NCBI GenBank assembly: GCA_035772735.1
Contig: JASDFA010000018.1
Location: forward strand, 61,658,001 to 61,722,000
From: Datura wrightii
Taxonomy: Eukaryota; Streptophyta; Magnoliopsida; Solanales; Solanaceae
Length of the DNA: 64,000 bases
Direction of reading: 5' to 3'
Shown: positions 21,030 to 30,670 of the stretch, piece after piece
Numbering within the stretch: position 1 is the first letter of the stretch
Layout of the letters: each line of letters begins with the position of its first letter
Notes under the pieces: generated by a model
The model's input: only the letters and a program-made list of their open reading frames with translations
Databases searched by the model: none
Told to the model about the DNA's origin: nothing
Program-made: the position numbers and the translations under genes

Positions 21030-21760
21030 GAAAGTCCATCTTTCGATTAAGGATGGACGGATCTAATGGGTCTACATATTGACTAAACAAGTCCGGTTGA
21101 TGGCATATCAGCCTCAATTACCTGGGATCTGGTGGGTTGGTAATCATGAATACATGGCCTGCTGGTTCTTTCATCTTCTTGGGTTTCTCTGGAAAAATCC
21201 TTTTTTTGAATTCATCTGGTTGGGATAGGAAGTCTACTTGGAAATTATTTTTCCCTTTTAGGTGCTTCGCCTGGAATTTGTAGGGCGAGAACCATTGTGC
21301 CCATCTGAGAATTTGTGGAAGTGGAAGTATCTTCGGATTTATCTAGATCATCTTTGGGAATGCCGTCATATCCATCTCGATTAGGAATTCAGTGTGAATT
21401 AGGAAGAAGTTTAACTTCTTGATTCCATTCTTCACAACAAGAATCTCCTTGAAGGTGGAATGATAATGTTGTTTTGAATCCTTGAATCTTCCGCTGGTAT
21501 ACCCGCATATCTTTCTATGCCATCTTTTTCCTATAGAAAAACTACACTCTAGTATTTATTACTGGAATCAATATGCAGTATCTTCTTCCCATCTGAAGGA
21601 ATATGGAGAGTCTTCACCTGTTGGGACACTTGCTTTATTTTTCAGACAGCTTCATCCTGCTCTTTACCCCATGCTTGCACATTCTTTTTTAGCATCTTTC
21701 TAAGTGGAGAAATATAAGTAGAAACTTCAGGAATAAAATATCTAACATAATTTATTATCC
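21030..21760 (-). pseudogene. Pararetrovirus RNase H region
   Basis: Follows RT directly. The 21824-21642 frame has the connection motif EAQQFLGIINYVRYFIPE and the PLRKML stretch. Next comes LHIDSS (RNase H first strand, with the catalytic Asp) at about 21560, then heavily stopped sequence. Its role in the virus is removing the RNA template. Inactive here. Confidence 0.7.
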
Positions 21761-22330
21761 CTAAAAATTGTTGAGCTTCTTTGTGGTGAAGTTGGTGTCT
21801 GGAAATCTGAGCAATTCTTGACATATGTACGGACCTAGACTGTATGCGCCATTGCTAAAATGCATCGCTAAGAAATCAATCTCCTTTTGAACAAGTACCA
21901 TTTTCTTGTCAGAGAGAATGACGCCATTAGCTATTTCTATATCATGAAAATGACAAAATACGTCAAGGTGTTCCTCTAGAGTATCATAGAACAATAGGAT
22001 ATCTTTAATGTATACTAGTGAACTGTCGAGGATAGGCTGAAAGATCTTGATCATGGCCTTTTGGAATAAAGAGGGAGTTGGTTTCAGCCCAAATGGCATA
22101 ACCTTCCATTGGAAGGTGTTGGTCAGGAATGCAAAATCATGTTGTTGTTCTTTCCTCTGGATGTATCCCTAAGCCAAAATCCATATTTAAGATCAATCTT
22201 GGAAAAATATCTAGCTTTGGCTAAGTGAGAAAATAGGGTAAGCCTATTTAGTATAGGGAATTTTTCATCTTGGAGGAAATGGTTGAGTGGCTGATAGTTT
22301 ATGACTAATCTAAGTTTACCTCTTATCTAC
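21761..22330 (-). pseudogene. Pararetrovirus reverse transcriptase, core (YIKD at the active site)
   Basis: The RT fingers/palm begin near 22330 with a conserved LRLVINYQPLN-like block, then FSKIDLK, which holds the first catalytic Asp. The 22099-21761 frame continues with MPFGLKPTPSLFQ and the palm motif. At 22012-22001 the normally invariant YIDD box reads Y-I-K-D (Lys codon at 22006-22004), which should abolish catalysis. Stops and a frame shift lie between the two parts. Reads toward RNase H. Confidence 0.85.
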
Positions 22331-23244
22331 TCAGCTCTCTTATTGACATAGAAAGCTTCACATGCCCATTGAGAATCAGATGGCTCGATCAGTCCAAACT
22401 CCATGAGTTCAGCACACTCCTTCTTTGCAAGGTGAAGGTACTCTAGATTCATTCCAGAGTGGCTTGCCTTGGTTGGATTGATGTTTTCATTCTTCTTGAA
22501 TGGGAGTTTGATGAAAAATTTCTCATTTTGAAAGAGTGGGTTTCTACATTTCTTCATGAACTCCTTGTGAGATTCAGCACATGAATGTTCCATCAACTGT
22601 TGCTCGATTTCTCTGATCTGCTTAGCCTCAGTTATCTGGAACAAGTTTGAGACTTCTAAGTATGGCTTCAATTTCTTTTTGAATTCTATTCCATAGGCTC
22701 CAATGTGGAGTCGATCCTTTAGTTGTCTAAAGATATCAAACCCAATTTTGAGATCCTTTCCTAAGACATCTGATCCGAACAACTTTGTTCTAAATTTTAT
22801 TCCTGTGAAGAACTCAATTGTTATCGAGTGTTTTGTGATGACAGTGGTCATCAGGATTCCATTTGATGCAGTGTTGAAGTTCTTGAAATGAGAAATCCAT
22901 GGAGTATCAGGAAGGACTACTGGATTCATCAACGATGATGCTGCATCAGTATCCATGAATGCAACGACCAGGATAAACTTATCCCATTTGGATGGATAAT
23001 CATTCAGCTAGACTTGAGGAATATTGATAATGTTGTTGATTTCTTCCTCAGCCTCTGAAATCTGGTAATGGTCATGCCCATGTTGTTCATATACGTCCAT
23101 GGAGAAAAGAGTGCCCTCATGTGGCTCATCTTCTGCTGAAAGGACTGATTCAAGGTCATTGTCCTTGACATCAGCGTATTCTTCTATCTCCACCAAGTTC
23201 AAAGTATATTCTTTCCATCTTCTGGAAATGAATATCAATGACAT
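22331..23244 (-). pseudogene. Pararetrovirus aspartic protease and RT N-terminus
   Basis: An acidic segment (23244-23008) is followed, past a stop, by a 209-residue open stretch (22956-22327). The protease motif is at its very start: the expected D-T-G reads D-T-D (MDTDAASSL), so the active site is altered. It continues into the RT leader with EFGLIEPSDSQWACEAFYV, a typical caulimovirid RT entry block. Confidence 0.8.
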
Positions 23245-25143
23245 CTCTATTGAATAATACCTATTTCATTTTGAAGAACTATCTTCATATCTTTTCTTTC
23301 CTCCGGCATGTATCTCCACAAAAGACTTCATGCAGGATTCTGATATTAAAAGCAAAGTTTTGGAATGTTAGGAAAGTATTCATGTTTTATATCCCCAGTG
23401 TGGTCCACCAATCTCTAAGGATTCTGAAGAATCTTGATGTGAACTCTGACAGGATTAGATATTTTTCTCGTTCTACCAAGTGTTATGTTACCATCTAAGT
23501 AAGGAAATCTTGGATCCTTTGTGTCCATTTCAAAACCTTGAAATCATGGATAGTTAAAGTATGAAATCCCATTCCAACCAATTTTTGTGTTAGTTGTTCT
23601 GGTCTTCTTTCCAAAATTGGGTCATCTGTCATCCCATCTTGATCATCAAAAACTTCAGAAACATCTTGTTCTCTTGGTTGGCTTATGTATATCAGTGGAT
23701 TATCTTCCTCAGAGGTTTCTAGTGAGAGATTCTCACTTGGCTGAGTCTCCGCTTCTTCAGTTTCATCAGTAGGATCGCTATCTATTGTCTCTTCAGTACT
23801 GGATCATGTGCTATCATTTTAGTCTAAGCCATAAAGTTTTGGAACAACTTGATCTGAGATTATCAAGTGATATGGATCTTACTCTTTGGAAGTTTCTCCA
23901 ACCCCTTTCCTTCTTTTGGCCTGCTTTTCTACTGCAAGGGCATCTTTCCTTTCCCAAACCCATTTTGCAATGTCAATATTCTTTGGATTTTTGAGGATGG
24001 GATGTGGGTTCATGTAGAATGAAAGGAGAGGTAGTACCTATATGGGCCAATTTAGGTGGTGAGTATGTCTGTGACGACATAGGAAAAAAGGAGGACTTTG
24101 GAGAGTGGATTTGGGTTCTTTGTGGCTCAAAAGGTCCATGTCTTAGTTGTTTGATTTGCTCTTTGATGTCAGCCATTTCTTTTAGTTGCTGTGAAAAGAA
24201 GTGAAAAAGTGAAGTGCCTGGTGGACAAATCTCATACTGCATATTCTGCAGTCGTTATTCCCGGGTTTGGATATGATCGGCATGTTGACTAGATATCTAT
24301 TCCACTTTCTTCTCAATGTTCTCCACCTTTCTCATAATCTTAGTCTGTGTGTGCACAATGTTCTTGAGGGAAGTGTTGATGTGGGTTAGCACCTTATTTT
24401 GGAAGATTGCATTCTCTGATTGCCAGTTGATGGTAGCCTCAATATCACTGGTAGGTGGCTTTTCTCTAGTGGGCAACACAATATTTTTCTTTGGTATTTT
24501 TGTTGCATGGATTACACCATCTTTTTCAAAAGGTTGTTTTGATGGAAATTGTGGAGTATGGCTAAAGCTGGATGGACTCATCATGAAGATTTGAGGGTTG
24601 TGTGGTTTTTTGGCTAAGTAGGTAGATTTGGCCAATCTTGGGGTTTGTAGGAGACAAGGAGCTCATATTTTCCTGCGCGGCTAAGGGAACCGATGGATGG
24701 ATCCCCATCTTCATATCTCTGATGGAATTCCTTTCAGACCATCTCCCCTTCTTCTTTTTGGATTTAGCTTTCTTCTCTACATATTCAAATTCATCCTACA
24801 GACATTCTTGATAGTCATATTCGATATCCCAAGGGCAATGCTCGGTGAAGGGACATTTGAACCACCTTAAGTCACGACCTTCATTATTGAACTGTTTGAT
24901 CCAATCATGTTCACTCATGACAGCTAGAAGAGTCCAATCGAATAGATCCTCTTCATCTTCAGGCAAAGGTTTAGATGTAGGCCAGTACATCTGAAGAGAA
25001 AATGTTGTGCTATTTGGTTTTTTGAGATGAGAGTGGTCAAAACTGATGGATACAGTTTTATCCTGCTTTTTGACAAAGATTGGTTCAGTGGATCGAAGAG
25101 GTTCAACAGGAAGTTCTCTCATCCGCTTATAGTTGGTAACCAA
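23245..25143 (-). pseudogene. Pararetrovirus coat-protein-like region with coiled coils
   Basis: Between the movement and protease domains, in several frames. 25143-24796 is acidic at its end (PEDEEDLFDW). Next is a Lys/Arg-rich patch (KKAKSKKKKGRW). At 24635-24297 and 24242-23973 two heptad-like stretches follow (NKVLTHINTSLKNIVH; LKEMADIKEQIKQLRHG). The rest to 23245 is poorly conserved, and I could not find an intact CCHC knuckle. Assigned as coat protein by position, so moderate confidence. Confidence 0.55.
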
Positions 25144-25167
25144 TGAGTAAGGAAGAATTTTGACAAG

Positions 25168-25978
25168 TTATTCCTTTGGTATTTTTTTGGGTATTTGGGT
25201 GCATGTGGTAGTTCCGTTGGTGGCATTTACATGTAGTAGTAAAACATCATCTCCACCCGAAAATGAAAGATCCATGGCATGGTTCTGAACTCGCCAAGCT
25301 ATTTTGTAGTGAAGAGTTGTCTGGATAGCATCTCTAGCTTGTGGAGCTCCCTGTACTTGAACTTGGGTCTTTAAGTCTTCTGTCAGATATGGGTCGCTTA
25401 GGGACATGTTGAAATTTTGAAATAAGGTGACAAAGACTATCTTAGCATTTAAGGTGACCTCAGTTGTACCCAAATTTGCATGTTGGTACTCTATGGTATC
25501 AAGTATCAAGGAATGAAAGATGTGCAACAACAGGTTGGCCATTCCTTCTATGATATGACAGGGCAATTCGGACAACACCAAAATGAATATGGGGAATCCG
25601 TGATTTTTCCATTGCCTTGGAAAAGCATCGGGAATCTGCAAGGTGACAAATTGTTCTTCTTGAGTACCAAGAATAGGATGCTGATCAATTTCGAAGTAGC
25701 AACATATTCCTTTACCCCTTTTGGTTTATGTTGGACTAAAGAACGAATTTGTAACCATGGATTGGTTGTCTTTTTGCCAAAGGTAGAATAAGGATTTAGG
25801 AGAGGTAAGTATGTACTGGACACTTTATTTTCATTGATATTATATCTACATCATAAAGATAGTCATATTTACAAGACAAAGTTTTACTAAGTGTAGGAGA
25901 AATAGGTACATTAGTGAAGGATTTACAAAGACTTGACGTAGACTCACTCATAGATATATAAACTGCTCCTCCCTCCAA
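25168..25978 (-). pseudogene. Pararetrovirus movement-protein (30K-like) region
   Basis: The viral coding region starts at a Met near 25978, or at an internal MSESTSS just after it, only some ten bases from the LTR junction. Frames 25978-25796, 25823-25548 and 25641-25168 overlap and together give one domain. Features include KGVKEYVATSKLISILFLVLKK, a Trp/Cys segment, and LHYKIAWRVQNHAMDLSFSGGDD. Position at the start of the coding region and general resemblance suggest the 30K movement protein that widens plasmodesmata. Several frame shifts. Confidence 0.65.
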
Positions 25979-25988
25979 AAGGATGGGT

Positions 25989-27086
25989 CTGGTCTAATAG
26001 AAAGTTATATCGTCAAGCTACTGCTTATGCAGACTAACTTAACAAAGTAGACTAACAGCTAACCATTGGCCTCTTTGGCATCAATATGCCATAAAAATAT
26101 TACTAGTCTCTCTAGACGGTAAATAACTTAATAGGGAATCTCTTTGTCGCTTCTAGCGACAGTCAAAAATGAATATAATTTTTCCCAAGAAGGGGTACTA
26201 TGTTAAAACCTCAATTCATCTCTCAGAAGCTAACCACAACATGTATATTCATAAGATACTACAAAAGTACAAGTCATATTAACTATACGACGAGAATAAC
26301 TTACAGAAGGAGGTTAGCCTTAACATACTTAAATTGTCGAATTCAGCTCAGTCTATCCTGCTTCAATTTAGAACTCATAATCCATCCAATTTGTAGCTTT
26401 CACGTCAAGGGCATAAGGCCTTTCTAATTCAAGAAGGTGGCCAAACACTTTACTCAAACAACACAATAACCACAATTCATAACACATCCTATTCCACCAA
26501 GAGCTTACGAATTTTAGAGAATTCAAAAGGTAAAACACTTACTTATCACTTGTAGACGGTTCGGACTTGATTAGACATTATTTCTACGAATTCTACATGG
26601 CATGACTCTATCAAACTGGGCCAATTACAAAGATTCAACTTCGTAGATATGTTCTTCGCGGGCTCGAGAATCATTACCTAAGAAAAGTTTGCAATTAGAC
26701 AATGCTTGATGGCGTAATTTGACTTCAAAATGATGAAATTCTTGTGAGGGAATCGCCTAGACCAATTGGTCCTTTTTGGGAAATTAATAAAATGAATCAT
26801 ATAATTCATCACTTATATATATATATAGAGGGCAGTGGCAAGGGTCCGCGGTGCGCCCCTCATAGCACCGGGATAGAGGCGCTACACCTAGTGTGCTAGG
26901 GAGAGCTGCGCGACACAGCGCCCATAGCGCCCTTCCTCTGGCCCCGACTTCTCGCTCGCTCAATAACGTGCTTGCTTGCTCCACCTTAAAGTATTCTCCC
27001 GCATGTGCCATGCTCTAAGAACTCTCAACATGCACACGCGCACATGTCGGCTAGACAAAAAGAAAAAAATATTACAGGGTGTAACA
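25989..27086 (-). repeat. C-family LTR (copy 1), part 2
   Basis: Resumes at about TCTAATAGAAAGTTATAT, matching 32788 onward of copy 2, and ends at GGGTGTAACA (27086). It contains the conserved block CTCTCTAGACGGTAAATAAC near 26110. In element orientation this is the LTR start. A TA repeat followed by GAGGGC lies at about 26811-26830. Confidence 0.85.
26812..26830 (-). promoter_or_regulatory. TATA-rich promoter element of C LTR copy 1
   Basis: On the minus strand GCCCTCTATATATATATATA, about 260 bp from the LTR start. Copy 2 has CTCTCTATATATAAGTGG at 33606-33618 in the same place. TATA function is inferred from the motif, conservation and spacing. Confidence 0.5.
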
Positions 27087-27102
27087 TCATTCCCCCCCTT
27101 AA
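27087..27102 (-). other. Polypurine tract of C internal region 1
   Basis: On the minus strand TTAAGGGGGGGAATGA directly precedes the LTR start TGTTACACCC. Its counterpart in the second internal region is at 33880-33895. Confidence 0.75.
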
Positions 27103-27359
27103 AGACATTCTTCCTCGAATGTAAATTAACCTCAAGAGACTCAACTCTTAGGCTTTGCCCGAAAACTTCGGCAGAGCCTCTCCGGTAACATGGACTATTC
27201 AGAAACCTGAAATGCAAAAAAGTCCAACATAAGCATCTCACAGGATGCTACAAACAGTTGAATAACATAGTTTCATAACAACTAAGTGAGCAATTGACAA
27301 CTATAGTAATAGAAACAACAATATAACACCTAAAAACTATCTCACCTTAGTTGTAACTG

Positions 27360-28650
27360 TTTGTGTCTATGTACTATCATCATAAGGTCTGGAACAAGTG
27401 AGGACATCTAGATCTAATATCATCCCAAGCGTCTCAAGTTGTCCCTTCTATATTTTGGTTTCTCCTTAAAACTTCAATAGAGACTACATCTTTTGTCCTT
27501 AATCTGTGGACCTGTTGATCTTGTGTAGGTAGTGAAGTCTTCTCATAGGGCAATTCCATTCCTCTGTAACGTTAGCATCCTTGATTGTGATAATCCTAGA
27601 AGGGTCTCCTATGCGCTTGCGTAACATAAATACATGAAAGACTTTATGAATAGGTTCTAGCCTCGAAGGAAATTCTAACTCATCGGCCACTTGGCCTATC
27701 TTCCGGAAGATCCGGTTTGGGCCTATGAATCTAGGGCTAAACTTGTCCTTCTTTTCAAATCTTATAATTCCCTTCACTGGAAAAACTTTTAGGAATACCC
27801 AATTGTAAACACAAAACTCTAAATCTCTGCGTCGTATAAAAATAGGAATTCTAACGATTCTGAGCTATCGATAGACGCTCTCTAATGAGCTTAACTCCCT
27901 CTCCTATATAATATATCATGCCAAGTCCTAATGACCCTAACTCACCCATTTCAGGGGGAACTTATATTTCTACTCATACAAATCCTTATAAGGAACCATC
28001 TTGATGGTAAAATGGTAACTATTATTATGCAAACTCAATAAAAGGTAAGTGTTTAGCGCAACATACTCTGAAGTCTAGCACACATGCCCATAACATATCA
28101 CTGAGCGTCTGAATTATGAACTTTGTTTGACTATATCTATGGGGCCAAAAAGCTACACTTAAGTTAATTTATGTTCCCAAACTTTTCTGAAATGACTTCC
28201 AGAATCTAGCTTTAAACTAGGCCCCTCTGTTAGAGACGTCAGACACTGGGATACTATGCAGTCGGACTATCTCCTTAATGTATAATTCAATTTAATTTTT
28301 CAACTGAAAACGTAGGCCTGACTGGCAAGAAATGAGCTAATTCTTTCAACTTGTCAACAATGACCCCAATGGGGTCAAATTTACGCCTGGTATGTGGTGA
28401 ACCTGTATCAAGGTTTATATTGACTGCTTCCCAGTTCCATATAGGCACGACTATCTCCTGAGTCAGCCCCTTAGGTTTCTAATATTCCCTGTCTACCTGC
28501 TGGAAATCGGAACACTAGGCTGCAAACTTAACAATGCCTTTCTTCTTTCCATTCCACCAATAAATCTCTTTTTTATCATAAAGGTAAATTTCCCTTGGAC
28601 CTCGGTGAAAAGAATAACAAGAATAATGTACCTATGCCATAATCTGCTGG
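27360..28650 (-). pseudogene. C internal 1: integrase and degenerate chromodomain
   Basis: The clearest part is 27777-27499: MKGIIRFEKKDKFSPRFIGP, a GxxA-ELEFP segment, and HKVFHVFMLRKRIGDPSRII. These are the integrase C-terminal hallmarks of chromoviruses. After it come LRTKDVVSIEVLRRNQ-like residues, a worn chromodomain. Toward 28650 the catalytic core and the WWN zinc-finger end can be followed only in fragments. Stops are frequent. Confidence 0.75.
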
Positions 28651-28899
28651 CAAAGCCCTGCCACATCTGGAATGTAGAGTCAGTCTCTGAATCTCAAGAC
28701 TCTATCCCATGTTATATCAAAGGCAAAAGACTTCTCCTGCTGAGCCTTGCCCCGGTTATCTGAACTAGGCTAGGGTCTTCGTACTATCGCTCTTTCACCT
28801 CCACAATTAGAAATGACTCTGAAGTATTTTGGATGATAACCTCACTATCGTCTGAGTCTATTAACTAGACCCCTAACTGGCTAACTAGTGCAGCTCTCA

Positions 28900-29690
28900 T
28901 GCCGATTTTCTATTTTCTAGTTTCAAATATGATAGTATATTCATGGACCTGCGACTAAGGGCATCGACTACAATGTTTGCCTTTCCTGGGTGATACAAGA
29001 TATTTACATTGTAGTCTTCTATCAACTCAAGCTAACGATGTTGTCACAAATTCAACTCTTTCTACAAAGAAACATACTAGAGGATCTTATGATTAGTAGA
29101 TGTTTGTATGAACACCACATATATAATGCCTCTAATTCTCCATGGCATAAATAACTACAACTTTTTCTAGATCATGGGTAGGATAGTGCTTTTTATGTTT
29201 TCTTAGCTACCTTGAAGTATAAGAAATCATCTTACCATGCTGCATTAGAACACGTCCAAACCCAATGCCCAAAACATCACATTATACCGTGTAGCCCTCT
29301 AAGCTCTCTGGCGAGGCTAATACTTGTGCAAAGGTCAATTTAATTTTCAGCTCCAAGAAACTCAGCCTCAAATACACTGGAACTTAGCTGCTTCCTGAGT
29401 CAGCTTCGTCAATAGTGCTGATAGGGCAGAAAATCCTTTAACAAACCTTCTGTAATACCCAGCTAACCCCAAAAAGTTGTAAACTTATGTTGGAGTTGTG
29501 GGTCTGGGCAAAGTCTTATCAACCTCTATCTTTTGCAAGTCAATTTGAATACCTGTATCTAACACAATATGGCCCAAGAAAGCTACAGAGTTTGATCAAA
29601 ACATACTTTTAGAAAACCTTACATATAACTCGTGATATCTGAGAATCTAAATTACTAAATTCACAAGATATCCATGTCTCCTAACAATGT
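28900..29690 (-). pseudogene. C internal 1: end of RT and RNase H
   Basis: Minus-strand fragments give the RT thumb/connection (SFLGHIVLDTGIQIDLQKIE, NFLGLAGYYRRFVKGFSAL) near 29620-29400. RNase H pieces follow down to HPGKANIVVDALSRRS near 28960. The RT palm with its YxDD/FIDD box is absent. Confidence 0.7.
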
Positions 29691-30300
29691 TGGTGTAATA
29701 CATGCTCCATATATTTTGGTGCAATCCCTAGCACGAACCAGTGTACCCTGGATGGCATGGTATCAACTAATGTTGGCACATATCTAGCCAAGGAATCAAA
29801 CCTCAATGTGTACTCTCTGAAGCTCATCCTGCCACGTCTCAGGTATAAGAACTTCCTTATTCTAGCCTATTAGATCTCTCAAGGAAAATAACAATCTATG
29901 AAGGCCTCAGATAAACTAGGCCACGTAGATGAAGGTGCATCTCCACCTCTGGATCTTTCTTCACTCTTGTACCACAAAACTATTGTATCTTGAAATTGAG
30001 ACGACGCTAGCTTAACTGACTTTGTGGATAAAGAATACATGATCCTGAATATCCTTTATAACTTATCTATGGAGGTCCGAGGGTCCTCTCTGCGGTCTAT
30101 TCCTACAAACTATGGAGTACTCAAAATAAGACTCATGAACCCTCGAACTTTGGGGCCCCTCAGTAGGCTTGGCAACAACTGCTACTACTGGCTGACGTTG
30201 AGCAACCATCATCTGAGCCAACATGCATACTATCTTCCTAACATCCTCATCTAAGGGTGAAGGAAGAACTGAAAGTAGTGTCGGCATATCTGTTTCCCTA
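29691..30300 (-). pseudogene. C internal 1: gag fragment
   Basis: 30287-30063 reads as a gag N-terminal region (MPTLLSVLPSP...AQRQPVVAVVAKPTEGP). Past a break comes the capsid motif SFREYTLRFDSLARYVPT near 29800 and a SRVHWFVLG-like end near 29720. No zinc knuckle follows. The next recognisable sequence is RT, marking the deletion. Confidence 0.65.
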
Positions 30301-30650
30301 TGAGGTTCTTGGTGCCCTAGGGAATACTAGGAAGATTAAGAAGATGTCTCCCTTTCTCCCTCAGGATGGGCTATGCGTAACTGTGGCACCCTGCTGGTAC
30401 CTTCTTCTGCTGTCATATCTAGCTCACGGCTGGCTGTTGTCTGCCTTATATCAAACATCACTCTCAACAAACATAACAATATAAGCTTAGGGGTTCAACT
30501 CTATACAACTCAGCTCTATAGCACAATATGAGAAGAAGGAGGGGTAACCATACTATCATATCTCGTAGCTCCTTGCTAATAAGATGTGGTGCAAAACACA
30601 TTTATAAATAAGACTCTACTACACATAGCTTTCAAACTCCCTAGGATACA
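30301..30650 (-). other. Untranslated leader of C internal 1
   Basis: About 350 bp between gag and the primer site. Nothing coding or structured is seen in it. Confidence 0.4.
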
Positions 30651-30670
30651 ACATTGCTCCGATACCAAGT
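30651..30670 (-). other. Initiator-tRNA-Met primer site of C internal 1
   Basis: On the minus strand ACTTGGTATCGGAGCAATGT, close to the plant initiator-Met site TGGTATCAGAGC, directly next to the LTR end. Confidence 0.75.

Larger units (their letters stand above)
19363..25988 (-). mobile_element. Endogenous pararetrovirus (Caulimoviridae) inside a C-family LTR
   Basis: About 6.6 kb on the minus strand carrying, in order, a movement-protein region, a coat-protein-like region with coiled coils, aspartic protease, RT, RNase H, a further C-terminal region and a TATA-containing leader. This collinear domain order resembles petuvirus and florendovirus polyproteins; a relationship to solendoviruses of nightshades is also possible, and I cannot decide without a search. 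It has no LTRs, integrase or target duplication. The flanks are the two halves of one C LTR, and compared with copy 2 about 40 bp of LTR are missing at the junction. All frames carry stops and shifts, so it is an inactive fossil. Confidence 0.85.
27087..30670 (-). mobile_element. C-family chromovirus, internal region 1 (deleted)
   Basis: 3.6 kb between two C LTRs. The order on the minus strand is PBS, gag, RT tail, RNase H, integrase, chromodomain remnant, PPT. Gag N-terminus is joined almost directly to the end of RT near 29690, so zinc knuckle, protease and most of RT have been deleted. All parts are frameshifted. Together with 17433-27086 and 30671-33879 it makes a recognisable but dead element. 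Confidence 0.8.
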
